Source: Ilumatobacteraceae bacterium (GTDB taxonomy: Bacteria; Actinomycetota; Acidimicrobiia; Acidimicrobiales; Ilumatobacteraceae). From it: DNA of 11,196 bases. Position 1 is the stretch's first letter. The number at the start of each line of letters is the position of its first letter. The position numbers and the translations under genes are program-made. This document shows, piece by piece, positions 1 to 7,709 of this stretch. The notes beneath the pieces are model-generated. The model ran no database searches. It was not told where the DNA came from and worked only from the letters and a program-made list of their open reading frames with translations. The DNA lies in assembly GCA_023257035.1 (NCBI GenBank), contig JALRDI010000271.1:1-11196 (forward strand), in the 5' to 3' direction.

Positions 1-88
1 CCACAGATAAAGGTCTGTTTGACCTACCACGTTCAGGTGTACTCGTGACAGACCACTCCCAACGCACAATGCCAGCCAAGGTGAGGTC

Positions 89-94
89 TAGTGT
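89..94 (+). promoter_or_regulatory. Putative -10 box of a leaderless promoter (alkyl-sulfatase-like gene)
   Basis: The hexamer TAGTGT fits TAnnnT and is followed by exactly six bases and then the ATG at 101, so transcription would begin at or next to the start codon. The same spacing occurs before three other genes in the window. No convincing -35 is visible. The only purine-rich run (aaggtgagg, 78-86) lies too far upstream to act as a ribosome binding site. Positions 1-88 hold nothing else I can support. Confidence 0.45.
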
Positions 95-100
95 CGAAAC

Positions 101-1447
101 ATGGCTGACCTACTCGATCTTTCCTCTCGCGTCATCGACAGCGGGGTTGCTGACGTCCCAGTAAACCGAGTCACCCAAGAATTATCTGAACTGCGGGATG
201 ACCTCGCCATTGTTGAAAGCTTCAGCCACTCGGTTGTCCTCGATTCCGGAGAGGGTCTTGTCGCATTCGATACCTCCGCCGGCAATACCGGACGAGCCGT
301 CGTTGACGAAATTGCTCGCTGGCGTCCACAACCTGTTACTCATCTCATGTACACCCACGGCCATGCAGATCACGTGGGAGGCAGTCGCGAGTTTGCAGCA
401 CGCTGGGAGTCTCCAATAGTTGTTGGCCACACGAATGTCGCTCACCGTTTTGATCGATACGAGACGACCAATGACTGGAACCTTGATATCAATCTTCGTC
501 AATTCGGCGGTATCCGCGCTGACCTCAATCTTGGTCTTGTCACTGAAGAAGACCCTGCAGGAGATCTCGCACCCGCCACATCAGAACGCCAGTGGAGAAG
601 TTTTCTTCCTCAAGGAACGCTCCGCCCGACTCTTGAAGTCGATACGCACCATGTCCTCACTGTTGGAGGTACCGAGATTCAAGCTCACCATGCCCGAGGC
701 GAAACCGATGATCACCTCTGGTTTTGGCTGCCTGAATCAAAAACAATCATGGCCGGCGACTTCCTCATCTGGAACTTCCCCAACGCCGGCAACCCACAGA
801 AGGTGCAGAGGTACCCAGGCGAATGGGCTGCCGCGCTCCGAGCGATGGCATCGATGCAGCCGGATCTCATCGTGCCCGCTCACGGGTTGCCGATCACCGG
901 AACCGAACGTATCCAACGTGTGCTCGATGACATTGCCTCCGCACTCGAATATCTCGTATCAACCGTCATACAACTGATGAATGACGGCGCAACTCTCGAT
1001 GAGATCATCCACTCAGTCTCATTGCCGGGCGACACACTTGCATTGCCCTACCTTCGACCGCTGTACGACGAGCCGGAATTCGTCGTGCGCAACATCTGGC
1101 GGATGTACGGAGGATGGTGGGACAAGGCTCCAAGCCGCTTAAAGCCCGCCCCTGACTCTCAACTCGCGGCGGTCATTGCCCGTATGTCGGGAGGCCCAGA
1201 AGCTCTACTGCTCGAAGCTGAACGCGCGAGTGCCGAAGGCGACCTTCGAATCGCCTGCCACCTCGCCGATCTGGCTGGGTGGGCTGCACCTGACGACCCA
1301 GATGTCCATGCTCGCCGAGGAGCGATTTATCTTCAGCGAAGGAAAATGGAGCCCTCACTGATGGCAAAGGGGATTTTCGCCGCTGCCGCGAAAGAATCAC
1401 AGGCAGTCGTTGACGCACATTCAGGCGCCGATACCCACCAGCACTAA
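101..1447 (+). CDS. MBL-fold alkyl-sulfatase-like hydrolase
   Basis: This 448-aa protein belongs to the metallo-beta-lactamase superfamily and looks like an alkyl sulfatase (SdsA/BDS1 group), which hydrolyses sulfate esters at a two-zinc site. Visible metal ligands are the THGHADH motif (residues 85-91), ETDDH (201-205), the AGD aspartate (220) and PAHG (His261). Around residues 345-370 is the signature of the alkyl sulfatase dimerisation domain, including VRNIWRMYGGWW and a following SRLKPAP. At 448 aa it lacks the C-terminal SCP2-like domain of the classical enzymes of about 650 aa, so the substrate may differ. No signal peptide is seen, so it is probably cytoplasmic. The ATG has no Shine-Dalgarno sequence but a well-placed -10 box. 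The 3' end overlaps the convergent transporter gene by 27 bp. Fold and family are fairly sure; sulfatase activity is inferred. Confidence 0.85.
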   Translation: MADLLDLSSRVIDSGVADVPVNRVTQELSELRDDLAIVESFSHSVVLDSGEGLVAFDTSAGNTGRAVVDEIARWRPQPVTHLMYTHGHADHVGGSREFAARWESPIVVGHTNVAHRFDRYETTNDWNLDINLRQFGGIRADLNLGLVTEEDPAGDLAPATSERQWRSFLPQGTLRPTLEVDTHHVLTVGGTEIQAHHARGETDDHLWFWLPESKTIMAGDFLIWNFPNAGNPQKVQRYPGEWAAALRAMASMQPDLIVPAHGLPITGTERIQRVLDDIASALEYLVSTVIQLMNDGATLDEIIHSVSLPGDTLALPYLRPLYDEPEFVVRNIWRMYGGWWDKAPSRLKPAPDSQLAAVIARMSGGPEALLLEAERASAEGDLRIACHLADLAGWAAPDDPDVHARRGAIYLQRRKMEPSLMAKGIFAAAAKESQAVVDAHSGADTHQH

Positions 1448-2272
1448 CGCAAACCCGGCGAGTCCGATGCCTAACCACTGGGATTTTGACAGTTGCTCTC
1501 GGTCGATGAAGATTGCGAGTCCGATCGTGCTTGCTGGGTACATCGAGGCGATCACTGCCACGATCGATAGGAGCCCAGAGCGAACAGCCACAAGGTAGGC
1601 AAGGTTCGCAGCGAGAATCGTGACCCAGGCACCGAGTACCCATCGGCGGCCCGCAGGCGACATCCGATCTATTCGCAGACGCTCACGTAAGAGGTACGCG
1701 GTCACGAGCAGCGTGGGCACCGTGAGTGTGCGCGAGGTCAGCAACGGCCACCAACCGCTCTCGGAGCCTGCGACATCAAGCGCGATGTACCACAGTCCAA
1801 ACAACGCGCCGGACGCCAATACCAACAGCATCTGCCGACTCGGCATCGCGATCTCCTCTCGCCGAGAGGACAGGGCTCCGCTCACCAACATGACCGACGT
1901 CATCGCAATCAGAATGCCAACGATTGCAACCGAGCTAGGTCGCTCGCCCATCGCAACACCTGCGACCACCGGAAAGACTGCTGATAAGACTCCGGCTACT
2001 GGCGAAGCCACACTGATTGAGCCCATCGATAATGCGAGGTAGAACGCAGCGACACCACCAACCCCGCCAATTCCCGCAACGGCGCCCCAGACAGCGTCTC
2101 TGAAAATAAACGGTGCCGGGTCGACGATGACGAGCGCGACATACGAAATGGTCATCAGAAACTCGATGTACAGCGTCACCTTCAACACCGACATTTGGCG
2201 GGTCGCGCGACCACCCATGTAGTCGGACCAGCCGTACAGCACAGCCGACAACATTGCGAGAACGATTGCCAT
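1421..2272 (-). CDS. EamA/DMT-family membrane transporter
   Basis: A 283-aa very hydrophobic protein with about ten predicted membrane helices in two similar halves, typical of the drug/metabolite transporter (EamA) superfamily. The N-terminal helix begins right after the start (MAIVLAMLSAVLYGWSDY). Each half ends in a family-typical pair of helices: SPVAGVLSAVFPVVAGV with a following GERPS near residues 90-112, and IASMYPASTIGLAIFIDRE with EQLSKSQWLGIGLAG near the C-terminus. Members export or import amino acids, nucleosides or other small metabolites; nothing here shows the substrate. The ATG at 2272 has no Shine-Dalgarno sequence and only an imperfect TAACTC upstream. The gene converges on the hydrolase gene and shares its last 27 bp with it. 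Confidence 0.85.
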   Translation of the reverse strand: MAIVLAMLSAVLYGWSDYMGGRATRQMSVLKVTLYIEFLMTISYVALVIVDPAPFIFRDAVWGAVAGIGGVGGVAAFYLALSMGSISVASPVAGVLSAVFPVVAGVAMGERPSSVAIVGILIAMTSVMLVSGALSSRREEIAMPSRQMLLVLASGALFGLWYIALDVAGSESGWWPLLTSRTLTVPTLLVTAYLLRERLRIDRMSPAGRRWVLGAWVTILAANLAYLVAVRSGLLSIVAVIASMYPASTIGLAIFIDREQLSKSQWLGIGLAGFALVLVGIGA

Positions 2273-2306
2273 GAAAGAGTTACCGAGTTGACCTGAAGCG
2301 CGAACG

Positions 2307-2337
2307 TGGAGGCACCGCGTTACCGACGGTGCCTCCA
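2307..2337 (-). terminator. Strong stem-loop after the inositol phosphate synthase gene
   Basis: A perfect 11-bp inverted repeat (TGGAGGCACCG at 2307-2317 and its complement at 2327-2337) with a 9-base loop, 16 bp beyond the stop of the minus-strand ino1 gene. It has no run of T on either side, so it is not a canonical intrinsic terminator. It could be a U-less terminator or a 3'-end-protecting hairpin. It also lies 34 bp upstream of the transporter gene start. Confidence 0.45.
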
Positions 2338-2353
2338 GCGAAACTTGACGGCA

Positions 2354-3655
2354 TCAGCCCGCTTCAGAGTGGGTGACAGGCTCTTCGCCCATCCACTCAC
2401 GAAGTGTGTTCTTCAATTTGGTTTGCTGAATGAAGATGTCTTGCTCAGCATCGCGGGCGCCAGCTGCTTGTGGTGCCTTGAAGTAGAAGCTCAGCCACTC
2501 TTGAACGCCTGATTCACCGGCGCGGTGGGCGAGGTCCATGAACAACGCAAGGTCAAGCACAATCGGTGCGGCAAGAATCGAGTCACGGCACAAGAAGTCA
2601 ACTTTGATCTGCATTTCGTAGCCGAGCCAACCAAAGATGTCGATGGCATCCCAGCCCTCTTTATTGTCACCGCGTGGCGGGTAGTAGTTGATTCGCACGA
2701 CGTGGTCGATGTTTCCGTATAGGTCTGGGTAAACCTCCGGCTGGAGAATCCCTCCAAGAACACCCAACTTCGACATTTCCTTTGTCTTGAAGTTCTCTGG
2801 AGCGTCGAGCACCTCACCATCTCGGTTACCGAGGATGTTCGTTGAATACCAACCGCGAAGTCCGAGCATTCGAGCCTTGAGACCTGGGGCGAGGATGGTC
2901 TTCATCAACGTTTGACCGGTCTTGAAGTCTTTGCCTGCAATTGGAACGTTGCGCTGCTTGGAGAGTTCGACGATGCAGTCAAGGTCAGTGGTGAGGTTGG
3001 GGGCCCCATTTGCGAATGGAACGTCGCACTGAAGTGCCGCATACGCATAAATCTGGCTTGGAGCGATATTTGGATCGTTGTCCTTCAGACCTTGTTCGAA
3101 GGCTGCGACTGAAGCGTGCACTTCGCTTGGCTCCTGATACGCCTCGGTCGAGCCGCACCACACCATCACGAGCCGGTCGCAATTGTTTTCTTCACGAAAG
3201 CGGTTGATGTCATCAATAAGCGCGAGAGCTTGATCCCACTTATTAGCGATGTCTTTGACGCGAACCCCGGTGAGTCGCGACACCCACTTCTCGTCGAACA
3301 CAGCTTCCATGGCGACGACGCCTTCGAGTTCCTTCGATACCTCTTCAAGGTCGCCTCCCTGAAGAACGCCGGCAGTCTTTGCTGCTTCCATCGCGTTCGG
3401 TGAGATTGGGTCCCATCCACCAAATACGAGGTCATCGAGTTCGGCAAGCGACACAAAGTCACGGATGAGCGGGTTGCGGTTTTCTTCACGGCTTCCAAGA
3501 CGGATATTCGCCATCTGACTTACCGACCCAATTGGGGGGTGAATCCCGCGACGAGCGGCCATGACGCCGGCAATGAAGGTGGAGGCAACAGCGCCCATTC
3601 CGGGGAGCAACACACCGAGGCGTCCGCTGGCGGGAGTGATTTCGTGCTTTGTCAT
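2354..3655 (-). CDS. ino1: myo-inositol-1-phosphate synthase (inositol-3-phosphate synthase)
   Basis: This enzyme converts glucose 6-phosphate to myo-inositol 1-phosphate using bound NAD+. It is the entry to inositol phospholipids, mycothiol and compatible solutes in actinobacteria. The 433-aa protein starts with a Rossmann nucleotide-binding segment (residues 12-30, VLLPGMGAVAS). It carries the family core motifs GKDFKTGQT (241-249) and NILGNRDG (273-280). At about 430 aa it resembles the longer bacterial/eukaryote-like synthases more than the shorter actinobacterial type of roughly 360-370 aa. I chose the ATG at 3655. An in-frame TTG at 3685 would add ten residues, but the ATG has a TAnnnT box six bases upstream and the added residues are not needed for the fold. 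It is divergent from the LysR regulator. Confidence 0.92.
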   Translation of the reverse strand: MTKHEITPASGRLGVLLPGMGAVASTFIAGVMAARRGIHPPIGSVSQMANIRLGSREENRNPLIRDFVSLAELDDLVFGGWDPISPNAMEAAKTAGVLQGGDLEEVSKELEGVVAMEAVFDEKWVSRLTGVRVKDIANKWDQALALIDDINRFREENNCDRLVMVWCGSTEAYQEPSEVHASVAAFEQGLKDNDPNIAPSQIYAYAALQCDVPFANGAPNLTTDLDCIVELSKQRNVPIAGKDFKTGQTLMKTILAPGLKARMLGLRGWYSTNILGNRDGEVLDAPENFKTKEMSKLGVLGGILQPEVYPDLYGNIDHVVRINYYPPRGDNKEGWDAIDIFGWLGYEMQIKVDFLCRDSILAAPIVLDLALFMDLAHRAGESGVQEWLSFYFKAPQAAGARDAEQDIFIQQTKLKNTLREWMGEEPVTHSEAG

Positions 3656-3661
3656 ACCAAC

Positions 3662-3667
3662 AACGTA
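3662..3667 (-). promoter_or_regulatory. Putative -10 box of a leaderless ino1 promoter
   Basis: On the minus strand the hexamer reads TACGTT (TAnnnT) and is separated by six bases (GTTGGT) from the ATG at 3655. No Shine-Dalgarno sequence precedes that ATG and no clear -35 is seen. The spacing matches the other leaderless-type starts in the window. Confidence 0.4.
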
Positions 3668-3694
3668 AGTTCTATCGAGGCTCAAACTGGCTTT

Positions 3695-3711
3695 GTTAAG
3701 TATTTCTTAAC
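3695..3711. promoter_or_regulatory. Perfect palindrome, probable LysR-type operator
   Basis: GTTAAG and CTTAAC flank the 5-base centre TATTT, giving a perfect 6-bp dyad. It contains the T-N11-A pattern (3697 to 3709) expected of LysR-type regulator sites. It sits between the divergent ino1 and LysR genes and abuts the putative -10 box of the regulator gene, the usual arrangement for autoregulation. That the neighbouring regulator binds here is inferred. Confidence 0.6.
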
Positions 3712-3717
3712 TAAAAT
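3712..3717 (+). promoter_or_regulatory. Putative -10 box of a leaderless promoter (LysR gene)
   Basis: TAAAAT matches the -10 consensus at five of six positions and lies six bases before the GTG at 3724. The in-frame TAA at 3712-3714 rules out any start further upstream, so the GTG is effectively forced and the transcript is probably leaderless. The palindrome at 3695-3711 occupies the spacer, so a bound regulator could block polymerase. Confidence 0.5.
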
Positions 3718-3723
3718 GCGAAG

Positions 3724-4596
3724 GTGGCTGAACCACTCGATATTCCGCTTCGCCAGCTTGAATACCTCGTGGCCGTTGCCGACCACCCAACTTGGTCATC
3801 TGCAGCAACATCTCTTGGTGTCTCAGCTTCGGCTCTCTCCCAGGGACTTGCTGATCTTGAGCGGCGACTTGGTGTGCAACTCTTCGACAGGCAAGGGCGC
3901 AGGCGAGTACTGACCGACATTGCTGACCCCGTACTTCAACATGCCCGAACCGTCCAAGCACTCTCTCACGATCTTGGACAATGGGCGGAGCGGGTCAACA
4001 CCCTGAAGATGGGATCTATCCGTATCGGCATGCTCGATGTTGGCGCCGTCCTTCACTTCCCAGAGGTGCTCCGCGTATTTAGAAGTGACTATCCAGAGAT
4101 TGGCTTCCATCTCACCGTCGCTCCATCGAGCGAGTTGCTTGCCGGGCTGCGACGGGCCGATTTTGACCTCATTGTCTGCGTCCGCCCCTCAGAAATCCCG
4201 CCTGCAATTTCCGCCACACCATTGCTTCAGGAAAGTTTGGTCATTGTTCGACCACCCGGAACGGAATCCAGACCTGCGAGCGCGTGGGGCCCGTGGGTGC
4301 TGTTCCCGGAAGGGTCGCATACAAGGTCGCTCATTGAGCGGAGCCTGCGTGAACACGGAGCACGACCACAAGTCGTTGCAGAAAGCCACCAGCCAGACGT
4401 ACTTGCCCAGATGGTCAGCCTCGGACTCGGATGGGCGGTTCTACCGCTCGCTCAAGTACCCGAACATCTCGACGTTGAAATCGGTGAATCGATCGTTACG
4501 AGAGACCTCGTCATTTGCCAGCGTGAAGGTGCACCACAGCATCCCGGCGTTGAGGTGCTCATCGAACGATTGCGTTCGGTTACTGACGTGGGGTGA
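3724..4596 (+). CDS. LysR-family transcriptional regulator
   Basis: This 290-aa protein has the usual LysR length and layout. An N-terminal winged helix-turn-helix (about residues 8-66) includes RQLEYLVAVAD, the AATSLGVSASALSQ recognition region and LERRLGVQLFDR. A linker and an effector-binding domain (about 92-290) follow, with the typical GSIRIGML at its start. The GTG start is fixed by an in-frame stop four codons upstream. Divergent transcription from ino1 and the shared palindrome suggest that it controls ino1, itself, or both. The effector cannot be read from the sequence. The gene converges on the molybdopterin oxidoreductase gene with only 19 bp between stops; a weak 5-bp hairpin (4587-4605) lies there. 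Confidence 0.9.
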   Translation: MAEPLDIPLRQLEYLVAVADHPTWSSAATSLGVSASALSQGLADLERRLGVQLFDRQGRRRVLTDIADPVLQHARTVQALSHDLGQWAERVNTLKMGSIRIGMLDVGAVLHFPEVLRVFRSDYPEIGFHLTVAPSSELLAGLRRADFDLIVCVRPSEIPPAISATPLLQESLVIVRPPGTESRPASAWGPWVLFPEGSHTRSLIERSLREHGARPQVVAESHQPDVLAQMVSLGLGWAVLPLAQVPEHLDVEIGESIVTRDLVICQREGAPQHPGVEVLIERLRSVTDVG

Positions 4597-4615
4597 GCGA
4601 CCACGCGACAACCGG

Positions 4616-6865
4616 CTACCGGCGTCGAACAGTGACGATCGCGTTGTAGTCAGGAATCCCACTCTCACGGTCTGCGGACTCACTACCGATCAACACGTTT
4701 GCTTCCGGCCAAACGACCTGCAACGAGCCCTCAGCAATGTCGGCGATATGAACATGTCCATCAAACCGACCGTTCGCAGATTCAAGAGTGACAGCATCAC
4801 CGGCGCTCAGTCCAAGATGCCGTGCATCAACACCGCTCATGAACACTGCATCTCGAGCCGTACCCGTCAAAGGGTCACGGTCACCATGCACGATCGAATT
4901 GAACTGCTTACCTCGTCGCGTCGAGACAAGAAACGAACCTTCTGGCACGTCAACAGGCCGTGCCGTTGGAGTGGTAAAACTTGCCCGGCCATCCGGTGTT
5001 GGGAACACCCCATCGACGCAAAGGTGTCGGCCTCCCCACTGGACCGAATCTCCAGTTGTAGAGAGCCGTTCAATTCCCGCATACGCCGGAACGACTTGGG
5101 CGATCTCTTCGCGAAGATGTTGGTTATCGCGCCACGAGAAACAGTGCGCGTTTGCCGGAGCAACCCGGCTCGCAATCTCGCCCCACAACCGCCATTCACT
5201 CTTCGCCGTACCCACCGTTCGTGGAATCTCTGGAGAAAAGATGATCCGCCGCTCAGTTGATGTCTCGGTGCCTCCACCCTCTTGTTCGTAGCGAGTTCTC
5301 ACTGGCAAGATGAGCACATCTTCGCCTTCGACGAGCATCTGTGATGTCGCCACGACATCAAGATGCACCCGCAGGCCAACGGAGGACAGCGCCGACGACA
5401 CTCGTAGTGGGTCAGGCAACACATCAAGCATGTTGCCACCCGACATCATCAGCACATCCACTTCGCCATCAAGAACCGCGCCAACAAGTTCTGGTGCTGT
5501 TCGCGCTGGCTCACGCGGAATGTCAAAACCCCATAGGTCCCTGAGTTCCGCACAATTCTGATCGGACAGTTCTCGTCCCCCGGGCAGCGCCGTCGCATAC
5601 GCTCCCATCTCAGCCCCACCTTGGACCCCTGAGTGTCCTCGAATAGGCATGAGGCCAGCGCCCTCCCGGCCGACCATTCCGCGTGAGAGGGCAAGATTCA
5701 CAATCGCTCGCACTCCATCGACGGCGTCTGAGCGTTGCGTGATACCCATCGACCACACAAAAATCGCAGATCCGACCGATGCGTAGAGGTCTGCAAACTG
5801 GTCGACAATCGCCGCTTCGACACCACAATGACGAAGCAGCTCTTCATCATCGAGTTCCTCTAACTGGGCTTCAAGTTCTGACCAACCGCGAGTGTGCTCC
5901 TCGATGAATTTGTCGTCGATTACTTCTCTCGAGATGAGTCTCTTGAGCACCGCCTGAGCAAGCGCAACATCACCACCGGGCCGAACTGGAACATGAAGGT
6001 CAGAAATCTTTGTACCGAATACTGCTGATTCAAGATTGCTCGGAACCCAATACCGCTCTAGTGCAGGTTCGAGATATGGGTTGACGACAACAACACGGCA
6101 TCCACGGGCCTTGGCGAGGTAGAGATATTTCGTGAACACCGGCTGGTTAGCGCCAGGGTTCGAACCCCACAGCACAATGAGATCAGAGGCGATGACGTCT
6201 TCCATTGAGCATGTAGTCGCCGCAACACCAATGGTCGCTTTCAACCCGACCGTTGAGGGGGCGTGGCAGACCCGCGCCGCCGAATCGATTGAGGCAATTC
6301 CCATCGCACGAGCGGCTTTGCCGGCGGCGTAGTAGACCTCGTTCGTCAGACCACGGCTCGTGAGGTACACGCCAACACGGTCCGGCGTAGCTGCTGAGAT
6401 TGAGTCGGTAATGACAGATAGCGCATCGTCCCAACTCACGACAGAAAACCCTGGCTCTCCCCGACATCGACGCAATGGATATCCGAGACGACCCAACTCT
6501 CTCAGCCCGGCACCGTCAAGATCAGCCAAGGACGCAACATCGGCAAGGGCATCGGCTTTCATCACCCCCGCCGTGTTGAACTCCAACAATCGAAGACGGG
6601 TACTGCAAAGATGAATACCGTCTTGCCCCCAGTCGTGAAGTCCAGCGACCCCAAGCGCGCAACCATCGCACGCCCCTTTTGTCAAGACCTTCCAGCCGTA
6701 CCGAAGGTTCTTACGGTTGACCCAAATCGTTCGCAGCATCTCGCCGTAGTGATTCGGCTTGACCAAACCAACGCCGTTCGGACGCCAACTCACCCAGAGT
6801 GATGGTCGTGGACGACGAACGTGCCACCGCCATGGAAGCACCTTTAACGGCCGCCAAGAGATCAT
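4616..6865 (-). CDS. FdhF/YdeP-type molybdopterin oxidoreductase
   Basis: A 749-aa molybdenum (bis-molybdopterin guanine dinucleotide) enzyme of the formate dehydrogenase/DMSO reductase superfamily, closest in pattern to the FdhF/YdeP group. Cysteines 66, 69 (KGACDGC) and 87 (HLC) probably ligate an iron-sulfur cluster. Residues 197-210 (AARVCHAPS and following) align with the FdhF active site, where E. coli has selenocysteine; here Cys200 would bind molybdenum. The C-terminal dinucleotide-binding domain is at about 640-745. No twin-arginine signal is seen, so it is cytoplasmic. The ATG overlaps the fdhD stop as ATGA, indicating translational coupling. No electron-transfer subunit is adjacent. 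True formate oxidation is unproven, since YdeP-type proteins have varied or unknown substrates. Confidence 0.88.
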   Translation of the reverse strand: MISWRPLKVLPWRWHVRRPRPSLWVSWRPNGVGLVKPNHYGEMLRTIWVNRKNLRYGWKVLTKGACDGCALGVAGLHDWGQDGIHLCSTRLRLLEFNTAGVMKADALADVASLADLDGAGLRELGRLGYPLRRCRGEPGFSVVSWDDALSVITDSISAATPDRVGVYLTSRGLTNEVYYAAGKAARAMGIASIDSAARVCHAPSTVGLKATIGVAATTCSMEDVIASDLIVLWGSNPGANQPVFTKYLYLAKARGCRVVVVNPYLEPALERYWVPSNLESAVFGTKISDLHVPVRPGGDVALAQAVLKRLISREVIDDKFIEEHTRGWSELEAQLEELDDEELLRHCGVEAAIVDQFADLYASVGSAIFVWSMGITQRSDAVDGVRAIVNLALSRGMVGREGAGLMPIRGHSGVQGGAEMGAYATALPGGRELSDQNCAELRDLWGFDIPREPARTAPELVGAVLDGEVDVLMMSGGNMLDVLPDPLRVSSALSSVGLRVHLDVVATSQMLVEGEDVLILPVRTRYEQEGGGTETSTERRIIFSPEIPRTVGTAKSEWRLWGEIASRVAPANAHCFSWRDNQHLREEIAQVVPAYAGIERLSTTGDSVQWGGRHLCVDGVFPTPDGRASFTTPTARPVDVPEGSFLVSTRRGKQFNSIVHGDRDPLTGTARDAVFMSGVDARHLGLSAGDAVTLESANGRFDGHVHIADIAEGSLQVVWPEANVLIGSESADRESGIPDYNAIVTVRRR

Positions 6866-7668
6866 CGTGACGATGCGACTGTTGGGTCGACGTACGCCGT
6901 AAAGCGATCGTCTCGAGCGAACCCGATCAATCGCAATCCGGCTCTCTGCGCTGCGTCAACCGCCAGCGAAGATGGCGCACTGACGGCAATCAGGGTCCCG
7001 AACCCAGCAGCACATGCCTTTTGAACCATCTCAAAACTGGCACGCCCGCTGATCACCAACATCAGATCATGTGCAGGCAGTCGACCTGAACGGTACAAGT
7101 GGCCAACGACCTTGTCGACAGCGTTGTGTCGACCAACATCTTCGGCGATGTCAACGACTTGCCCGTCAATGGTGACCGCCGCTGCCGCGTGAGAACCACC
7201 GGTAAGAGCGAACACTTCTTGCTGCGACCGAAGATTTGAGGCAACTGCAGCAACCACATCTTCATCTGGTTGACGACCCGCATCGACGGCGGCAACACCA
7301 GACACCATCGCCGCCATATCAGCGGTTCCACACGCTCCACATGAAGAAGACACTGTTCCTAAGCGCGCCGAGAACGACCCTGGTAGGTGTCCTGTTTCGA
7401 TACGTACCGTGGTCGTCGGGCCTGAACGGTCAACAGAAACCCCTGCGGTCACATCTGGTTCAAGCATCCCCTCAGCAATGCAGAACCCAAGTGCTAGCGC
7501 TGCTGGGTCATCGGGGGTACACATCGTCGTTGCGATGACCTCGCCATCAACATTGATCGCAAGCGGCTGCTCAACAACGAGCCACTCCTCTGATTGAACC
7601 GACCAACCGCTTGTATGACGATCAGCCGTGTGGCGGCGGGCTCGTCCGTGCAACGGTTGCGTAGTCAC
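6862..7668 (-). CDS. fdhD: Formate dehydrogenase accessory sulfurtransferase FdhD
   Basis: A 268-aa protein that, in the known family, passes sulfur from a cysteine desulfurase to the molybdenum cofactor of formate-dehydrogenase-type enzymes. The catalytic CxxC is visible as SSCGACG (Cys110 and Cys113). The conserved GGSHAAA and EDVGRHNAVDKVVG segments (about residues 157-187) are present, as is the C-terminal SGRASFEMVQKA. Start is a GTG with only a weak purine stretch upstream, consistent with an internal operon gene; 41 bp separate it from the DUF169 gene. The stop overlaps the oxidoreductase start by 4 bp, so the enzyme and its maturation factor are made together. The first 20 residues are polar and probably disordered. 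Confidence 0.93.
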   Translation of the reverse strand: MTTQPLHGRARRHTADRHTSGWSVQSEEWLVVEQPLAINVDGEVIATTMCTPDDPAALALGFCIAEGMLEPDVTAGVSVDRSGPTTTVRIETGHLPGSFSARLGTVSSSCGACGTADMAAMVSGVAAVDAGRQPDEDVVAAVASNLRSQQEVFALTGGSHAAAAVTIDGQVVDIAEDVGRHNAVDKVVGHLYRSGRLPAHDLMLVISGRASFEMVQKACAAGFGTLIAVSAPSSLAVDAAQRAGLRLIGFARDDRFTAYVDPTVASSR

Positions 7669-7709
7669 ACTCGTAGTTTGTCACGCGAGTCGGCGTGTCC
7701 TGATATCGG

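Noticed and set aside
3656..3685. TTG start of the inositol phosphate synthase at 3685.
   Set aside because: The ATG at 3655 is a better start codon with a correctly placed -10 box, and the extra residues match nothing recognisable.
4037..5260. Long plus-strand open frame of 407 codons.
   Set aside because: It overlaps the LysR gene in another frame and runs antisense to the molybdopterin oxidoreductase; no recognisable domain.
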